NCBI GenBank assembly: GCA_963281255.1
Contig: OY725502.1
Coordinates: forward strand, 2,418,001 to 2,482,000
Length of the DNA stretch: 64,000 nucleotides
Direction of reading: 5' to 3'
DNA from: Aphrocallistes beatrix
Lineage: Eukaryota > Porifera > Hexactinellida > Sceptrulophora > Aphrocallistidae
Every line of letters begins with the position of its first letter. Position 1 is the stretch's first letter. Both the position numbers and the translations under genes were made by a program. Of the stretch, positions 24,601-36,399 are shown piece after piece. Under the pieces are notes generated by a model that was not told the origin of the DNA, did not search any database, and saw nothing but the letters and a program-made list of their open reading frames with translations.

Positions 24601-27505
24601 TTGGAAGCTAGTTTCTAGCCTATTTTTGACAATTGATTACTTTATGTATCAATCGTAAACAAAAGTAAACAAATAATTTATCATATCGATCTGAAAATAT
24701 GATATTCGAAATCGTCACCCCTAAAAACACCCATGTCAACTGTTGGAAGCTAGTTTCTAGCCTATTTTTGTCAATTGGTTACTTTATGTATCTATTGTAA
24801 ACCAAAGTAAACAGATAATTTATCATATCGATCTGAAAATATAATATTCGAAATATACACTCCTAAAACCCTTTGTCAACCGTTGGAAGCTAGTTTGTAG
24901 ACTATTTTTGTCAATTGTTTCCATTTGTTTGCTTTATGTATCAATTGTAAACAAAAGTAAACAAATATTTTATCACATTGATCTGAAAATATGATATTCG
25001 AAATATACACGCCTAAAAACCCTTTGTCAACCGTTCGAGGCAAGTTTCTAGTCTATTTTTGTAATTTGTTTACTTTATGTACTATTGTAAACAAAAGTAA
25101 ACAAATAATTTATTACATCGATCTAAAAATATGATATTCGAAAACTACACCCGTAAAACCCCATGTCAACTGTTGGAAGCTAGTTTCTAGCCTATTTTTG
25201 ACAATTGATTACTTTATGTATCTATTGTAAACAAAAGTAAACAAATAATTAATCATATCGATCTGAATAAATGATATTCGAAATCTACACCCCTAAAAAC
25301 CCCATGTCAACTGTTGGAAGCTAGTTTCTAGCCTATTTTTGACAATTGAATACTTTATGTATCAATCGTAAACAAAAGTAAACAAATAATTTGTCATATC
25401 GAACTGAAAATATGATATTCGAAATCGTCACCCCTAAAAACACCCATGTCAACTGTTGGAAGATAGTTTCTAGCCTATTTTTTCAATTGGTTACTTTATG
25501 TATCTATTGTAAACCAAAGTAAACAAATAATTTATCACATCGATCTGAAAATATGATATTCGAAATATACACGCCTAAAACCCTTTGTCAACCGTTGGGA
25601 GCTAGTTTCTAGCCTATTTTTGACAATTGATTACTTTATGTATCTATTGTAAACAAAAGTAAACAAATAATTTATCATATCGGTCTGAATAAATGATGTT
25701 CGAAATATACACGCCTAAAAACCCTTTGTCAACCGTTGGAAGCAAGTTTCTAGTCTATTTTTGTAATTTGTTTACTTTATGTATCTATTGTAAACAAAAG
25801 TAAACAAATAATTTATCACATCATCTAAAAATATGATATTCGAAAACTACACCCGTAAAACCCCATGTCAACTGTTGGAAGCTAGTTTCTAGCCTATTTT
25901 TGTCAATTGTTTACATTATGTATCTATTGTAAACAAAAGTAAACAAATAATTTATCATATCGATCTAAAAATATGATATTCGAAAACTACACCCGTAAAA
26001 CCCCATGTCAACTGTTGGAAGCTAGTTTCTGGACTATTTTTGTCAATTGTTTCCATTTGTTTGCTTTATGTATCAATTGTAAACAAAAGCAAACAAATAA
26101 TTTATCACATTGATCTGAAAATATGATATTCGAAATATACACGCCTAAAAACCCTTTGTCAACCGTTGGAAGCAAGTTTCTAGTCTATTTTTGTAATTTG
26201 TTTACTTTATGTATCTATTGTAAACAAAAGTAAACAAATAATTTATCACATCATCTAAAAATATGATATTCGAAAACTACACCCGTAAAACCCCATGTCA
26301 ACTTTTGGAAGCTAGTTTCTAGCCTATTTTTGACAATTGATTACTTTATGTATCAATCGTAAACAAAAGTAAACAAATAATTTATCATATCGATCTGAAA
26401 ATATGATATTCGAAATCGTCACCCCTAAAAACACCCATGTCAACTGTTGGAAGCTAGTTTCTAGCCTATTTTTGTCAATTGGTTACTTTATGTATCTATT
26501 GTAAACCAAAGTAAACAGATAATTTATCATATCGATCTGAAAATATAATATTCGAAATATACACTCCTAAAACCCTTTGTCAACCGTTGGAAGCTAGTTT
26601 GTAGACTATTTTTGTCAATTGTTTCCATTTGTTTGCTTTATGTATCAATTGTAAACAAAAGTAAACAAATATTTTATCACATTGATCTGAAAATATGATA
26701 TTCGAAATATACACGCCTAAAAACCCTTTGTCAACCGTTCGAGGCAAGTTTCTAGTCTATTTTTGTAATTTGTTTACTTTATGTACTATTGTAAACAAAA
26801 GTAAACAAATAATTTATTACATCGATCTAAAAATATGATATTCGAAAACTACACCCGTAAAACCCCATGTCAACTGTTGGAAGCTAGTTTCTAGCCTATT
26901 TTTGACAATTGATTACTTTATGTATCTATTGTAAACAAAAGTAAACAAATAATTAATCATATCGATCTGAATAAATGATATTCGAAATCTACACCCCTAA
27001 AAACCCCATGTCAACTGTTGGAAGCTAGTTTCTAGCCTATTTTTGACAATTGAATACTTTATGTATCAATCGTAAACAAAAGTAAACAAATAATTTGTCA
27101 TATCGAACTGAAAATATGATATTCGAAATCGTCACCCCTAAAAACACCCATGTCAACTGTTGGAAGATAGTTTCTAGCCTATTTTTTCAATTGGTTACTT
27201 TATGTATCTATTGTAAACCAAAGTAAACAAATAATTTATCACATCGATCTGAAAATATGATATTCGAAATATACACGCCTAAAACCCTTTGTCAACCGTT
27301 GGGAGCTAGTTTCTAGCCTATTTTTGACAATTGATTACTTTATGTATCTATTGTAAACAAAAGTAAACAAATAATTTATCATATCGGTCTGAATAAATGA
27401 TGTTCGAAATATACACGCCTAAAAACCCTTTGTCAACCGTTGGAAGCAAGTTTCTAGTCTATTTTTGTAATTTGTTTACTTTATGTATCTATTGTAAACA
27501 AAAGT
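24601..27505 (+). repeat. 1.2-kb segment repeated at 1,704 bp (twelve monomers)
   Basis: Bases 24601-25801 match 26305-27505. Shared markers are GTAAACAGATAATTT (24811 region and 26515), GAAAATATAATATTCG, CTAGTTTGTAGAC, CGTTCGAGGCAAG, TTATGTACTATTG (a one-base deletion of TATC) and ATATCGAACTG. Identity starts after CAACTG/CAACTT at 24600/26304 and ends at GTAAAC/GTGAAC. Confidence 0.86.
25690..25715 (+). other. Chimeric monomer junction, C-left to B-right
   Basis: TCTGAATAAATGATG of subtype C leads through TTCGAAAT (25699-25706) into ATACACGCCTAAAAA of subtype B. The same junction is seen near 27.40, 30.79, 31.50 and 32.35 kb. One copy (27403) is also the left boundary of the 4,525-bp-offset duplication, which ties the chimera to an actual exchange. 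Confidence 0.75.
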
Positions 27506-30500
27506 GAACAAATAATTTATCATATCGGTCTGAATAAATGATGTTCGAAATCTACACCCCTGAAAACCCCTTGTCAACCGTTGGAAGCTAGTTTCTCGCC
27601 TATTTTTGTCAATTGTTTACTTTATGTATCTATTGTAAACAAAAGCAAACAAATAATTTATCACATTGATCTGAAAATATGATATTCGAAATATACACGC
27701 CTAAAAACCCTTTGTCAACCGTTGGAAGCAAGTTTCTAGTCTATTTTTGTAATTTGTTTACTTTATGTATCTATTGTAAACAAAAGTAAACAAATAATTT
27801 ATCACATCATCTAAAAATATGATATTCGAAAACTACACCCGTAAAACCCCATGTCAACTGTTGGAAGCTAGTTTCTAGCCTATTTTTGTCAATTGTTTAC
27901 ATTATGTATCTATTGTAAACAAAAGTAAACAAATAATTTATCATATCGATCTGAATAAATGATGTTCGAAATCTACACCCCTGAAAACCCCTTGTCAACC
28001 GTTGGAAGCTAGTTTCTCGCATATTTTTGTCAATTGTTTACATTATGTATCTATTGTAAACAAAAGTAAACAAATAATTTATCACATCGATCTAAAAATA
28101 TGATATTCGAAAACTACACCCGTAAACCCCATGTCAACTGTTGGAAGCTAGTTTCTAGCCTATTTTTGACAATTGATTACTTTATGTATCAATCGTAAAC
28201 AAAAGTAAACAAATAATTTATCATATCGATCTGAAAATATGATATTCGAAATCGTCACCCCTAAAAACACCCATGTCAACCGTTGGAAGCAAGTTTCTAG
28301 TCTATTTTTGTAATTTGTTTACTTTATGTATCTATTGTAAACAAAAGTGAACAAATAATTAATCATATCGGTCTGAATAAATGATGTTCGAAATCTAGAC
28401 CCCTGAAAACCCCTTGTCAACCGTTGGAAGCTAGTTTCTCGCCTATTTTTGTCAATTGTTTACTTTATGTATCTATTGTAAACAAAAGCAAACAAATAAT
28501 TTATCACATTGATCTGAAAATATGATATTCGAAATATACACGCCTAAAAACCCTTTGTCAACCGTTGGAAGCAAGTTTCTAGTCTATTTTTGTAATTTGT
28601 TTACTTTATGTATCTATTGTAAACAAAAGTAAACAAATAATTTATCACATCATCTAAAAATATGATATTCGAAAACTACACCCGTAAAACCCCATGTCAA
28701 CTGTTGAAAGCTAGTTTCTAGCCTATTTTTGTCAATTGTTTACATTATGTATCTATTGTAAACAAAAGTAAACAAATAATTTATCATATCGATCTGAATA
28801 AATGATGTTCGAAATCTACACCCCTGAAAACCCCTTGTCAACCGTTGGAAGCTAGTTTCTCGCATATTTTTGTCAATTGTTTACATTATGTATCTATTGT
28901 AAACAAAAGTAAACAAATGATTTATCACATCGATCTAAAAATATGATATTCGAAAACTACACCCGTAAAACCCCATGTCAACTATTGGAAGCTAGTTTCT
29001 ATCCTATTTTTGTCAATTGTTTATATTATGTATCTATTGTAAACAAAAGTAAACAAATAATTTATCATATCGATCTGAATAAATGATATTCGAAATCTAC
29101 ACCCCTAAAAACCCCATGTCAACTGTTGGAAGCTAGTTTCTAGCCTATTTTTGACAATTGATTACTTTATGTATCAATCGTAAACAAAAGTAAACAAATA
29201 ATTTATCATATCGATCTGAAAATATGATATTCGAAATCGTCACCCCTAAAAACACCCATGTCAACTGTTGGAAGCTAGTTTCTAGCCTATTTTTGTCAAT
29301 TGTTTACATTATGTATCTATTGTAAACAAAAGTAAACAAATAATTTATCATATCGATCTAAAAATATGATATTCGAAAACTACACCCGTAAAACCCCATG
29401 TCAACTGTTGGAAGCTAGTTTCTGGACTATTTTTGTCAATTGTTTCCATTTGTTTGCTTTATGTATCAATTGTAAACAAAAGCAAACAAATAATTTATCA
29501 CATTGATCTGAAAATATGATATTCGAAATATACACGCCTAAAAACCCTTTGTCAACCGTTGGAAGCAAGTTTCTAGTCTATTTTTGTAATTTGTTTACTT
29601 TATGTATCTATTGTAAACAAAAGTAAACAAATAATTTATCACATCATCTAAAAATATGATATTCGAAAACTACACCCGTAAAACCCCATGTCAACTTTTG
29701 GAAGCTAGTTTCTAGCCTATTTTTGACAATTGATTACTTTATGTATCAATCGTAAACAAAAGTAAACAAATAATTTATCATATCGATCTGAAAATATGAT
29801 ATTCGAAATCGTCACCCCTAAAAACACCCATGTCAACTGTTGGAAGCTAGTTTCTAGCCTATTTTTGTCAATTGGTTACTTTATGTATCTATTGTAAACC
29901 AAAGTAAACAGATAATTTATCATATCGATCTGAAAATATAATATTCGAAATATACACTCCTAAAACCCTTTGTCAACCGTTGGAAGCTAGTTTGTAGACT
30001 ATTTTTGTCAATTGTTTCCATTTGTTTGCTTTATGTATCAATTGTAAACAAAAGTAAACAAATATTTTATCACATTGATCTGAAAATATGATATTCGAAA
30101 TATACACGCCTAAAAACCCTTTGTCAACCGTTCGAGGCAAGTTTCTAGTCTATTTTTGTAATTTGTTTACTTTATGTACTATTGTAAACAAAAGTAAACA
30201 AATAATTTATTACATCGATCTAAAAATATGATATTCGAAAACTACACCCGTAAAACCCCATGTCAACTGTTGGAAGCTAGTTTCTAGCCTATTTTTGACA
30301 ATTGATTACTTTATGTATCTATTGTAAACAAAAGTAAACAAATAATTAATCATATCGATCTGAATAAATGATATTCGAAATCTACACCCCTAAAAACCCC
30401 ATGTCAACTGTTGGAAGCTAGTTTCTAGCCTATTTTTGACAATTGAATACTTTATGTATCAATCGTAAACAAAAGTAAACAAATAATTTGTCATATCGAA

Positions 30501-30898
30501 CTGAAAATATGATATTCGAAATCGTCACCCCTAAAAACACCCATGTCAACTGTTGGAAGATAGTTTCTAGCCTATTTTTTCAATTGGTTACTTTATGTAT
30601 CTATTGTAAACCAAAGTAAACAAATAATTTATCACATCGATCTGAAAATATGATATTCGAAATATACACGCCTAAAACCCTTTGTCAACCGTTGGGAGCT
30701 AGTTTCTAGCCTATTTTTGACAATTGATTACTTTATGTATCTATTGTAAACAAAAGTAAACAAATAATTTATCATATCGGTCTGAATAAATGATGTTCGA
30801 AATATACACGCCTAAAAACCCTTTGTCAACCGTTGGAAGCAAGTTTCTAGTCTATTTTTGTAATTTGTTTACTTTATGTATCTATTGTAAACAAAAGT
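25863..30898 (+). repeat. 1.6-kb segment duplicated 3,393 bp downstream
   Basis: Bases of about 25863-27505 match about 29256-30898. This supplies the third copy of the GTAAACAGATAATTT marker (29908). Together with the 1,704 and 4,525 offsets it shows that the right copy is a recombinant joining sequence from two different parts of the left copy. The join lies near 29256-29302. Confidence 0.84.
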
Positions 30899-32118
30899 AA
30901 ACAAATAATTTATCACATCATCTAAAAATATGATATTCGAAAACTACACCCGTAAAACCCCATGTCAACTGTTGGAAGCTAGTTTCTAGCCTATTTTTGT
31001 CAATTGTTTACATTATGTATCTATTGTAAACAAAAGTAAACAAATAATTTATCATATCGATCTAAAAATATGATATTCGAAAACTACACCCGTAAAACCC
31101 CATGTCAACTGTTGGAAGCTAGTTTCTGGACTATTTTTGTCAATTGTTTCCATTTGTTTGCTTTATGTATCAATTGTAAACAAAAGCAAACAAATAATTT
31201 ATCACATTGATCTGAAAATATGATATTCGAAATATACACGCCTAAAAACCCTTTGTCAACCGTTCGAGGCAAGTTTCTAGTCTATTTTTGTAATTTGTTT
31301 ACTTTATGTACTATTGTAAACAAAAGTAAACAAATAATTTATTACATCGATCTAAAAATATGATATTCGAAAACTACACCCGTAAAACCCCATGTCAACT
31401 GTTGGAAGCTAGTTTCTAGCCTATTTTTGACAATTGATTACTTTATGTATCTATTGTAAACAAAAGTAAACAAATAATTTATCATATCGGTCTGAATAAA
31501 TGATGTTCGAAATATACACGCCTAAAAACCCTTTGTCAACCGTTGGAAGCAAGTTTCTAGTCTATTTTTGTAATTTGTTTACTTTATGTATCTATTGTAA
31601 ACAAAAGTAAACAAATAATTTATCACATCATCTAAAAATATGATATTCGAAAACTACACCCGTAAAACCCCATGTCAACTGTTGGAAGCTAGTTTCTAGC
31701 CTATTTTTGTCAATTGTTTACATTATGTATCTATTGTAAACAAAAGTAAACAAATAATTTATCATATCGATCTAAAAATATGATATTCGAAAACTACACC
31801 CGTAAGACCCCATGTCAACTGTTGGAAGCTAGTTTCTGGACTATTTTTGTCAATTGTTTCCATTTGTTTGCTTTATGTATCAATTGTAAACAAAAGCAAA
31901 CAAATAATTTATCACATTGATCTGAAAATATGATATTCGAAATATACACGCCTAAAAACCCTTTGTCAACCGTTCGAGGCAAGTTTCTAGTCTATTTTTG
32001 TAATTTGTTTACTTTATGTACTATTGTAAACAAAAGTAAACAAATAATTTATTACATCGATCTAAAAATATGATATTCGAAAACTACACACGTAAAACCC
32101 CATGTCAACTGTTGGAAG
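30697..32118 (+). repeat. Tandem duplication, 710-bp period (five monomers)
   Basis: Bases 30697-31408 and 31407-32118 match at offset 710, consistent with four short units and one long one. Single-base differences seen are CGTAAAACC/CGTAAGACC near 31084/31805 and ACACCCG/ACACACG near 31380/32090. Identity stops at GGAAGCTAG versus GGAAGATAG (31409/32119), where an E-type segment resumes. Confidence 0.84.
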
Positions 32119-32630
32119 ATAGTTTCTAGCCTATTTTTTCAATTGGTTACTTTATGTATCTATTGTAAACCAAAGTAAACAAATAATTTATCACATCGAT
32201 CTGAAAATATGATATTCGAAATATACACGCCTAAAACCCTTTGTCAACCGTTGGGAGCTAGTTTCTAGCCTATTTTTGACAATTGATTACTTTATGTATC
32301 TATTGTAAACAAAAGTAAACAAATAATTTATCATATCGGTCTGAATAAATGATGTTCGAAATATTCACGCCTAAAAACCCTTTGTCAACCGTTGGAAGCA
32401 AGTTTCTAGTCTATTTTTGTAATTTGTTTACTTTATGTATCTATTGTAAACAAAAGTAAACAAATAATTTATCACATCATCTAAAAATATGATATTCGAA
32501 AACTACACCCGTAAAACCCCATGTCAACTGTTGGAAGCTAGTTTCTGGACTATTTTTGTCAATTGTTTACATTATGTATCTATTGTAAACAAAAGTAAAC
32601 AAATAATTTATCATATCGATCTGAATAAAT
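32119..32630 (+). repeat. Linker monomers between two HORs
   Basis: This stretch consists of E-tail, B-like and A-like monomers similar to those at 25.4-25.9 kb and 30.5-31.0 kb. It has one private change (AAATATTCACGCC near 32364) and a GGACTATTTTTG tail joined to a short ending near 32550, unlike the usual long ending after GGAC. No gene is present. Confidence 0.7.
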
Positions 32631-35520
32631 GATGTTCGAAATCTACACCCCTGAAAACCCCTTGTCAACCGTTGGAAGCTAGTTTCTCGCATATTTTTGT
32701 CAATTGTTTACATTATGTATCTATTGTAAACAAAAGTAAACAAATAATTTATCACATCGATCGAAAAATATGATATTCGAAAACTACACCCGTAAAACCC
32801 CATGTCAACTGTTGGAAGCTAGTTTATGGACTATTTTTGTCAATTGTTTCCATTTGTTTGCTTTATGTATCAATTGTAAACAAAAGCAAACAAATAATTT
32901 ATCACATTGATCTGAAAATATGATATTCGAAATATACACGCCTAAAAACCCTTTGTCAACCGTTCGAGGCAAGTTTCTAGTCTATTTTTGAAATTTGTTT
33001 ACTTTATGTATCTATTGTAAACAAAAGTAAGCAAATAATTTATCATATCGATCTGAAAATATAATATTCGAAATATACACTCCTAAAACCCTTTGTCAAC
33101 CGTTCGAGGCAAGTTTCTAGTCTATTTTTGTAATTTGTTTACTTTATGTATCTATTGTAAACAAAAGTAAACAAATAATTTGTTACATCGATCTAAAAAT
33201 ATGATATTCGAAAACTATACCCGTAAAACCCCATGTCAACTGTTGGAAGCTAGTTTCTAGCCTATTTTTGACAATTGATTACTTTATGTATCTATTGTAA
33301 ACAAAAGTAAACAAATAATTTATCACATCGATCTAAAAATATGATATTCGAAAACTACACCCGTAAAACCCCATGTCAACTGTTGGAAGCTAGTTTCTAG
33401 CCTATTTTTGACAATTGATTACTTTATGTATCAATCGTAAACAAAAGTAAACAAATAATTTGTCATATCGATCTGAAAATATGATATTCGAAATCGTCAC
33501 CGCTAAAAACACCCATGTCAACTGTTGGAAGATAGTTTCTAGCCTATTTTTTCAATTGGTTACTTTATGTATCTATTGTAAACCAAAGTAAACAAATAAT
33601 TTATCACATCGATCTGAAAATATGATATTCGAAATATACACCCCTGAAAACCCCTTGTCAACCGTTGGAAGCTAGTTTCTCGCATATTTTTGACAATTGA
33701 ATACTTTATGTATCAATCGTAAACAAAAGTAAACAAATAATTTGTCATATCGATCTGAAAATATGATATTCGAAATCGTCACCCCTAAAAACACCCATGT
33801 CAACTGTTGGAAGATAGTTTCTAGCCTATTTTTTCAATTGGTTACTTTATGTATCTATTGTAAACCAAAGTAAACAAATAATTTATCACATCGATCTGAA
33901 AATATGATATTCGAAATATACACGCCTAAAACCCTTTGTCAACCGTTGGGAGCTAGTTTCTAGCCTATTTTTGACAATTGATTACTTTATGTATCTATTG
34001 TAAACAAAAGTAAACAAATAATTTATCATATCGGTCTGAATAAAAGATGTTCGAAATCTACACCCCTGAAAACCCCTTGTCAACCGTTGGAAGCTAGTTT
34101 CTCGCATATTTTTGTCAATTGTTTACATTATGTATCTATTGTAAACAAAAGTAAACAAATAATTTATCACATCGATCGAAAAATATGATATTCGAAAACT
34201 ACACCCGTAAAACCCCATGTCAACTGTTGGAAGCTAGTTTATGGACTATTTTTGTCAATTGTTTCCATTTGTTTGCTTTATGTATCAATTGTAAACAAAA
34301 GCAAACAAATAATTTATCACATTGATCTGAAAATATGATATTCGAAATATACACGCCTAAAAACCCTTTGTCAACCGTTCGAGGCAAGTTTCTAGTCTAT
34401 TTTTGAAATTTGTTTACTTTATGTATCTATTGTAAACAAAAGTAAGCAAATAATTTATCATATCGATCTGAAAATATAATATTCGAAATATACACTCCTA
34501 AAACCCTTTGTCAACCGTTCGAGGCAAGTTTCTAGTCTATTTTTGTAATTTGTTTACTTTATGTATCTATTGTAAACAAAAGTAAACAAATAATTTGTTA
34601 CATCGATCTAAAAATATGATATTCGAAAACTATACCCGTAAAACCCCATGTCAACTGTTGGAAGCTAGTTTCTAGCCTATTTTTGACAATTGATTACTTT
34701 ATGTATCTATTGTAAACAAAAGTAAACAAATAATTTATCACATCGATCTAAAAATATGATATTCGAAAACTACACCCGTAAAACCCCATGTCAACTGTTG
34801 GAAGCTAGTTTCTAGCCTATTTTTGACAATTGATTACTTTATGTATCAATCGTAAACAAAAGTAAACAAATAATTTGTCATATCGATCTGAAAATATGAT
34901 ATTCGAAATCGTCACCGCTAAAAACACCCATGTCAACTGTTGGAAGATAGTTTCTAGCCTATTTTTTCAATTGGTTACTTTATGTATCTATTGTAAACCA
35001 AAGTAAACAAATAATTTATCACATCGATCTGAAAATATGATATTCGAAATATACACCCCTGAAAACCCCTTGTCAACCGTTGGAAGCTAGTTTCTCGCAT
35101 ATTTTTGACAATTGAATACTTTATGTATCAATCGTAAACAAAAGTAAACAAATAATTTGTCATATCGATCTGAAAATATGATATTCGAAATCGTCACCCC
35201 TAAAAACACCCATGTCAACTGTTGGAAGATAGTTTCTAGCCTATTTTTTCAATTGGTTACTTTATGTATCTATTGTAAACCAAAGTAAACAAATAATTTA
35301 TCACATCGATCTGAAAATATGATATTCGAAATATACACGCCTAAAACCCTTTGTCAACCGTTGGGAGCTAGTTTCTAGCCTATTTTTGACAATTGATTAC
35401 TTTATGTATCTATTGTAAACAAAAGTAAACAAATAATTTATCATATCGGTCTGAATAAAAGATGTTCGAAATCTACACCCCTGAAAACCCCTTGTCAACC
35501 GTTGGAAGCTAGTTTCTCGC
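32631..35520 (+). repeat. HOR, 1,415-bp period (ten monomers)
   Basis: Bases 32631-34105 match 34046-35520. Shared rare markers include ATCGATCGAAAAATATG, CTAGTTTATGGAC, CAAAAGTAAGCAAATA, GTCACCGCTAAAAAC and TTTGAAATTTG. No difference was seen in the lines compared. Identity begins after AATAAATG/AATAAAAG (32630/34045) and ends at CTCGCAT/CTCGCCT (34106/35521). A further partial copy of its right half lies at about 36.1-36.75 kb, 1,555 bp downstream. Confidence 0.87.
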
Positions 35521-36399
35521 CTATTTTTGTCAATTGTTTACTTTATGTATCTATTGTAAACAAAAGCAAACAAATAATTTATCACATTGATCTGAAAATA
35601 TGATATTCGAAATATACACGCCTAAAAACCCTTTGTCAACCGTTGGAAGCAAGTTTCTAGTCTATTTTTGTAATTTGTTTACTTTATGTATCTATTGTAA
35701 ACAAAAGTAAACAAATAATTTATCACATCATCTAAAAATATGATATTCGAAAACTACACCCGTAAAACCCCATGTCAACTGTTGGAAGCTAGTTTCTAGC
35801 CTATTTTTGTCAATTGTTTACATTATGTATCTATTGTAAACAAAAGTAAACAAATATTTTATCATATCGATCTGAAAATATAATATTCGAAATATACACT
35901 CCTAAAACCCTTTGTCAACCGTTGGAAGCTAGTTTGTAGACTATTTTTGTCAATTGTTTCCATTTGTTTGCTTTATGTATCAATTGTAAACAAAAGTAAA
36001 CAAATATTTTATCACATTGATCTGAAAATATGATATTCGAAATATACACGCCTAAAAACCCTTTGTCAACCGTTCGAGGCAAGTTTCTAGTCTATTTTTG
36101 AAATTTGTTTACTTTATGTATCTATTGTAAACAAAAGTAAACAAATAATTTGTTACATCGATCTAAAAATATGATATTCGAAAACTATACCCGTAAAACC
36201 CCATGTCAACTGTTGGAAGCTAGTTTCTAGCCTATTTTTGACAATTGATTACTTTATGTATCTATTGTAAACAAAAGTAAACAAATAATTTATCACATCG
36301 ATCTAAAAATATGATATTCGAAAACTACACCCGTAAAACCCCATGTCAACTGTTGGAAGCTAGTTTCTAGCCTATTTTTGACAATTGATTACTTTATGT
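35521..36399 (+). repeat. Block of C, B, A and long monomers joining two HORs
   Basis: The order resembles 37.6-38.0 kb and 41.4-41.7 kb. It contains GAAAATATAATATTCG and CTAGTTTGTAGAC monomers (near 35878 and 35932) shared with 24.85, 26.55, 29.95 and 38.3 kb. From about 36.08 kb it matches the right half of the 1,415-bp unit. No gene is visible. Confidence 0.72.

Larger units (their letters stand above)
22878..29302 (+). repeat. 1.9-kb segment duplicated 4,525 bp downstream
   Basis: Bases 22878-24777 match 27403-29302 at offset 4,525. Rare shared markers include AAATCTAGACCCCTG (23871 and 28396), TAATTAATCATATCGG and GTTGAAAGC (near 24180 and 28705). Between the two copies lies the 1,704-bp repeat pair described separately, so this is a dispersed, not simple tandem, duplication within the array. 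Confidence 0.85.
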
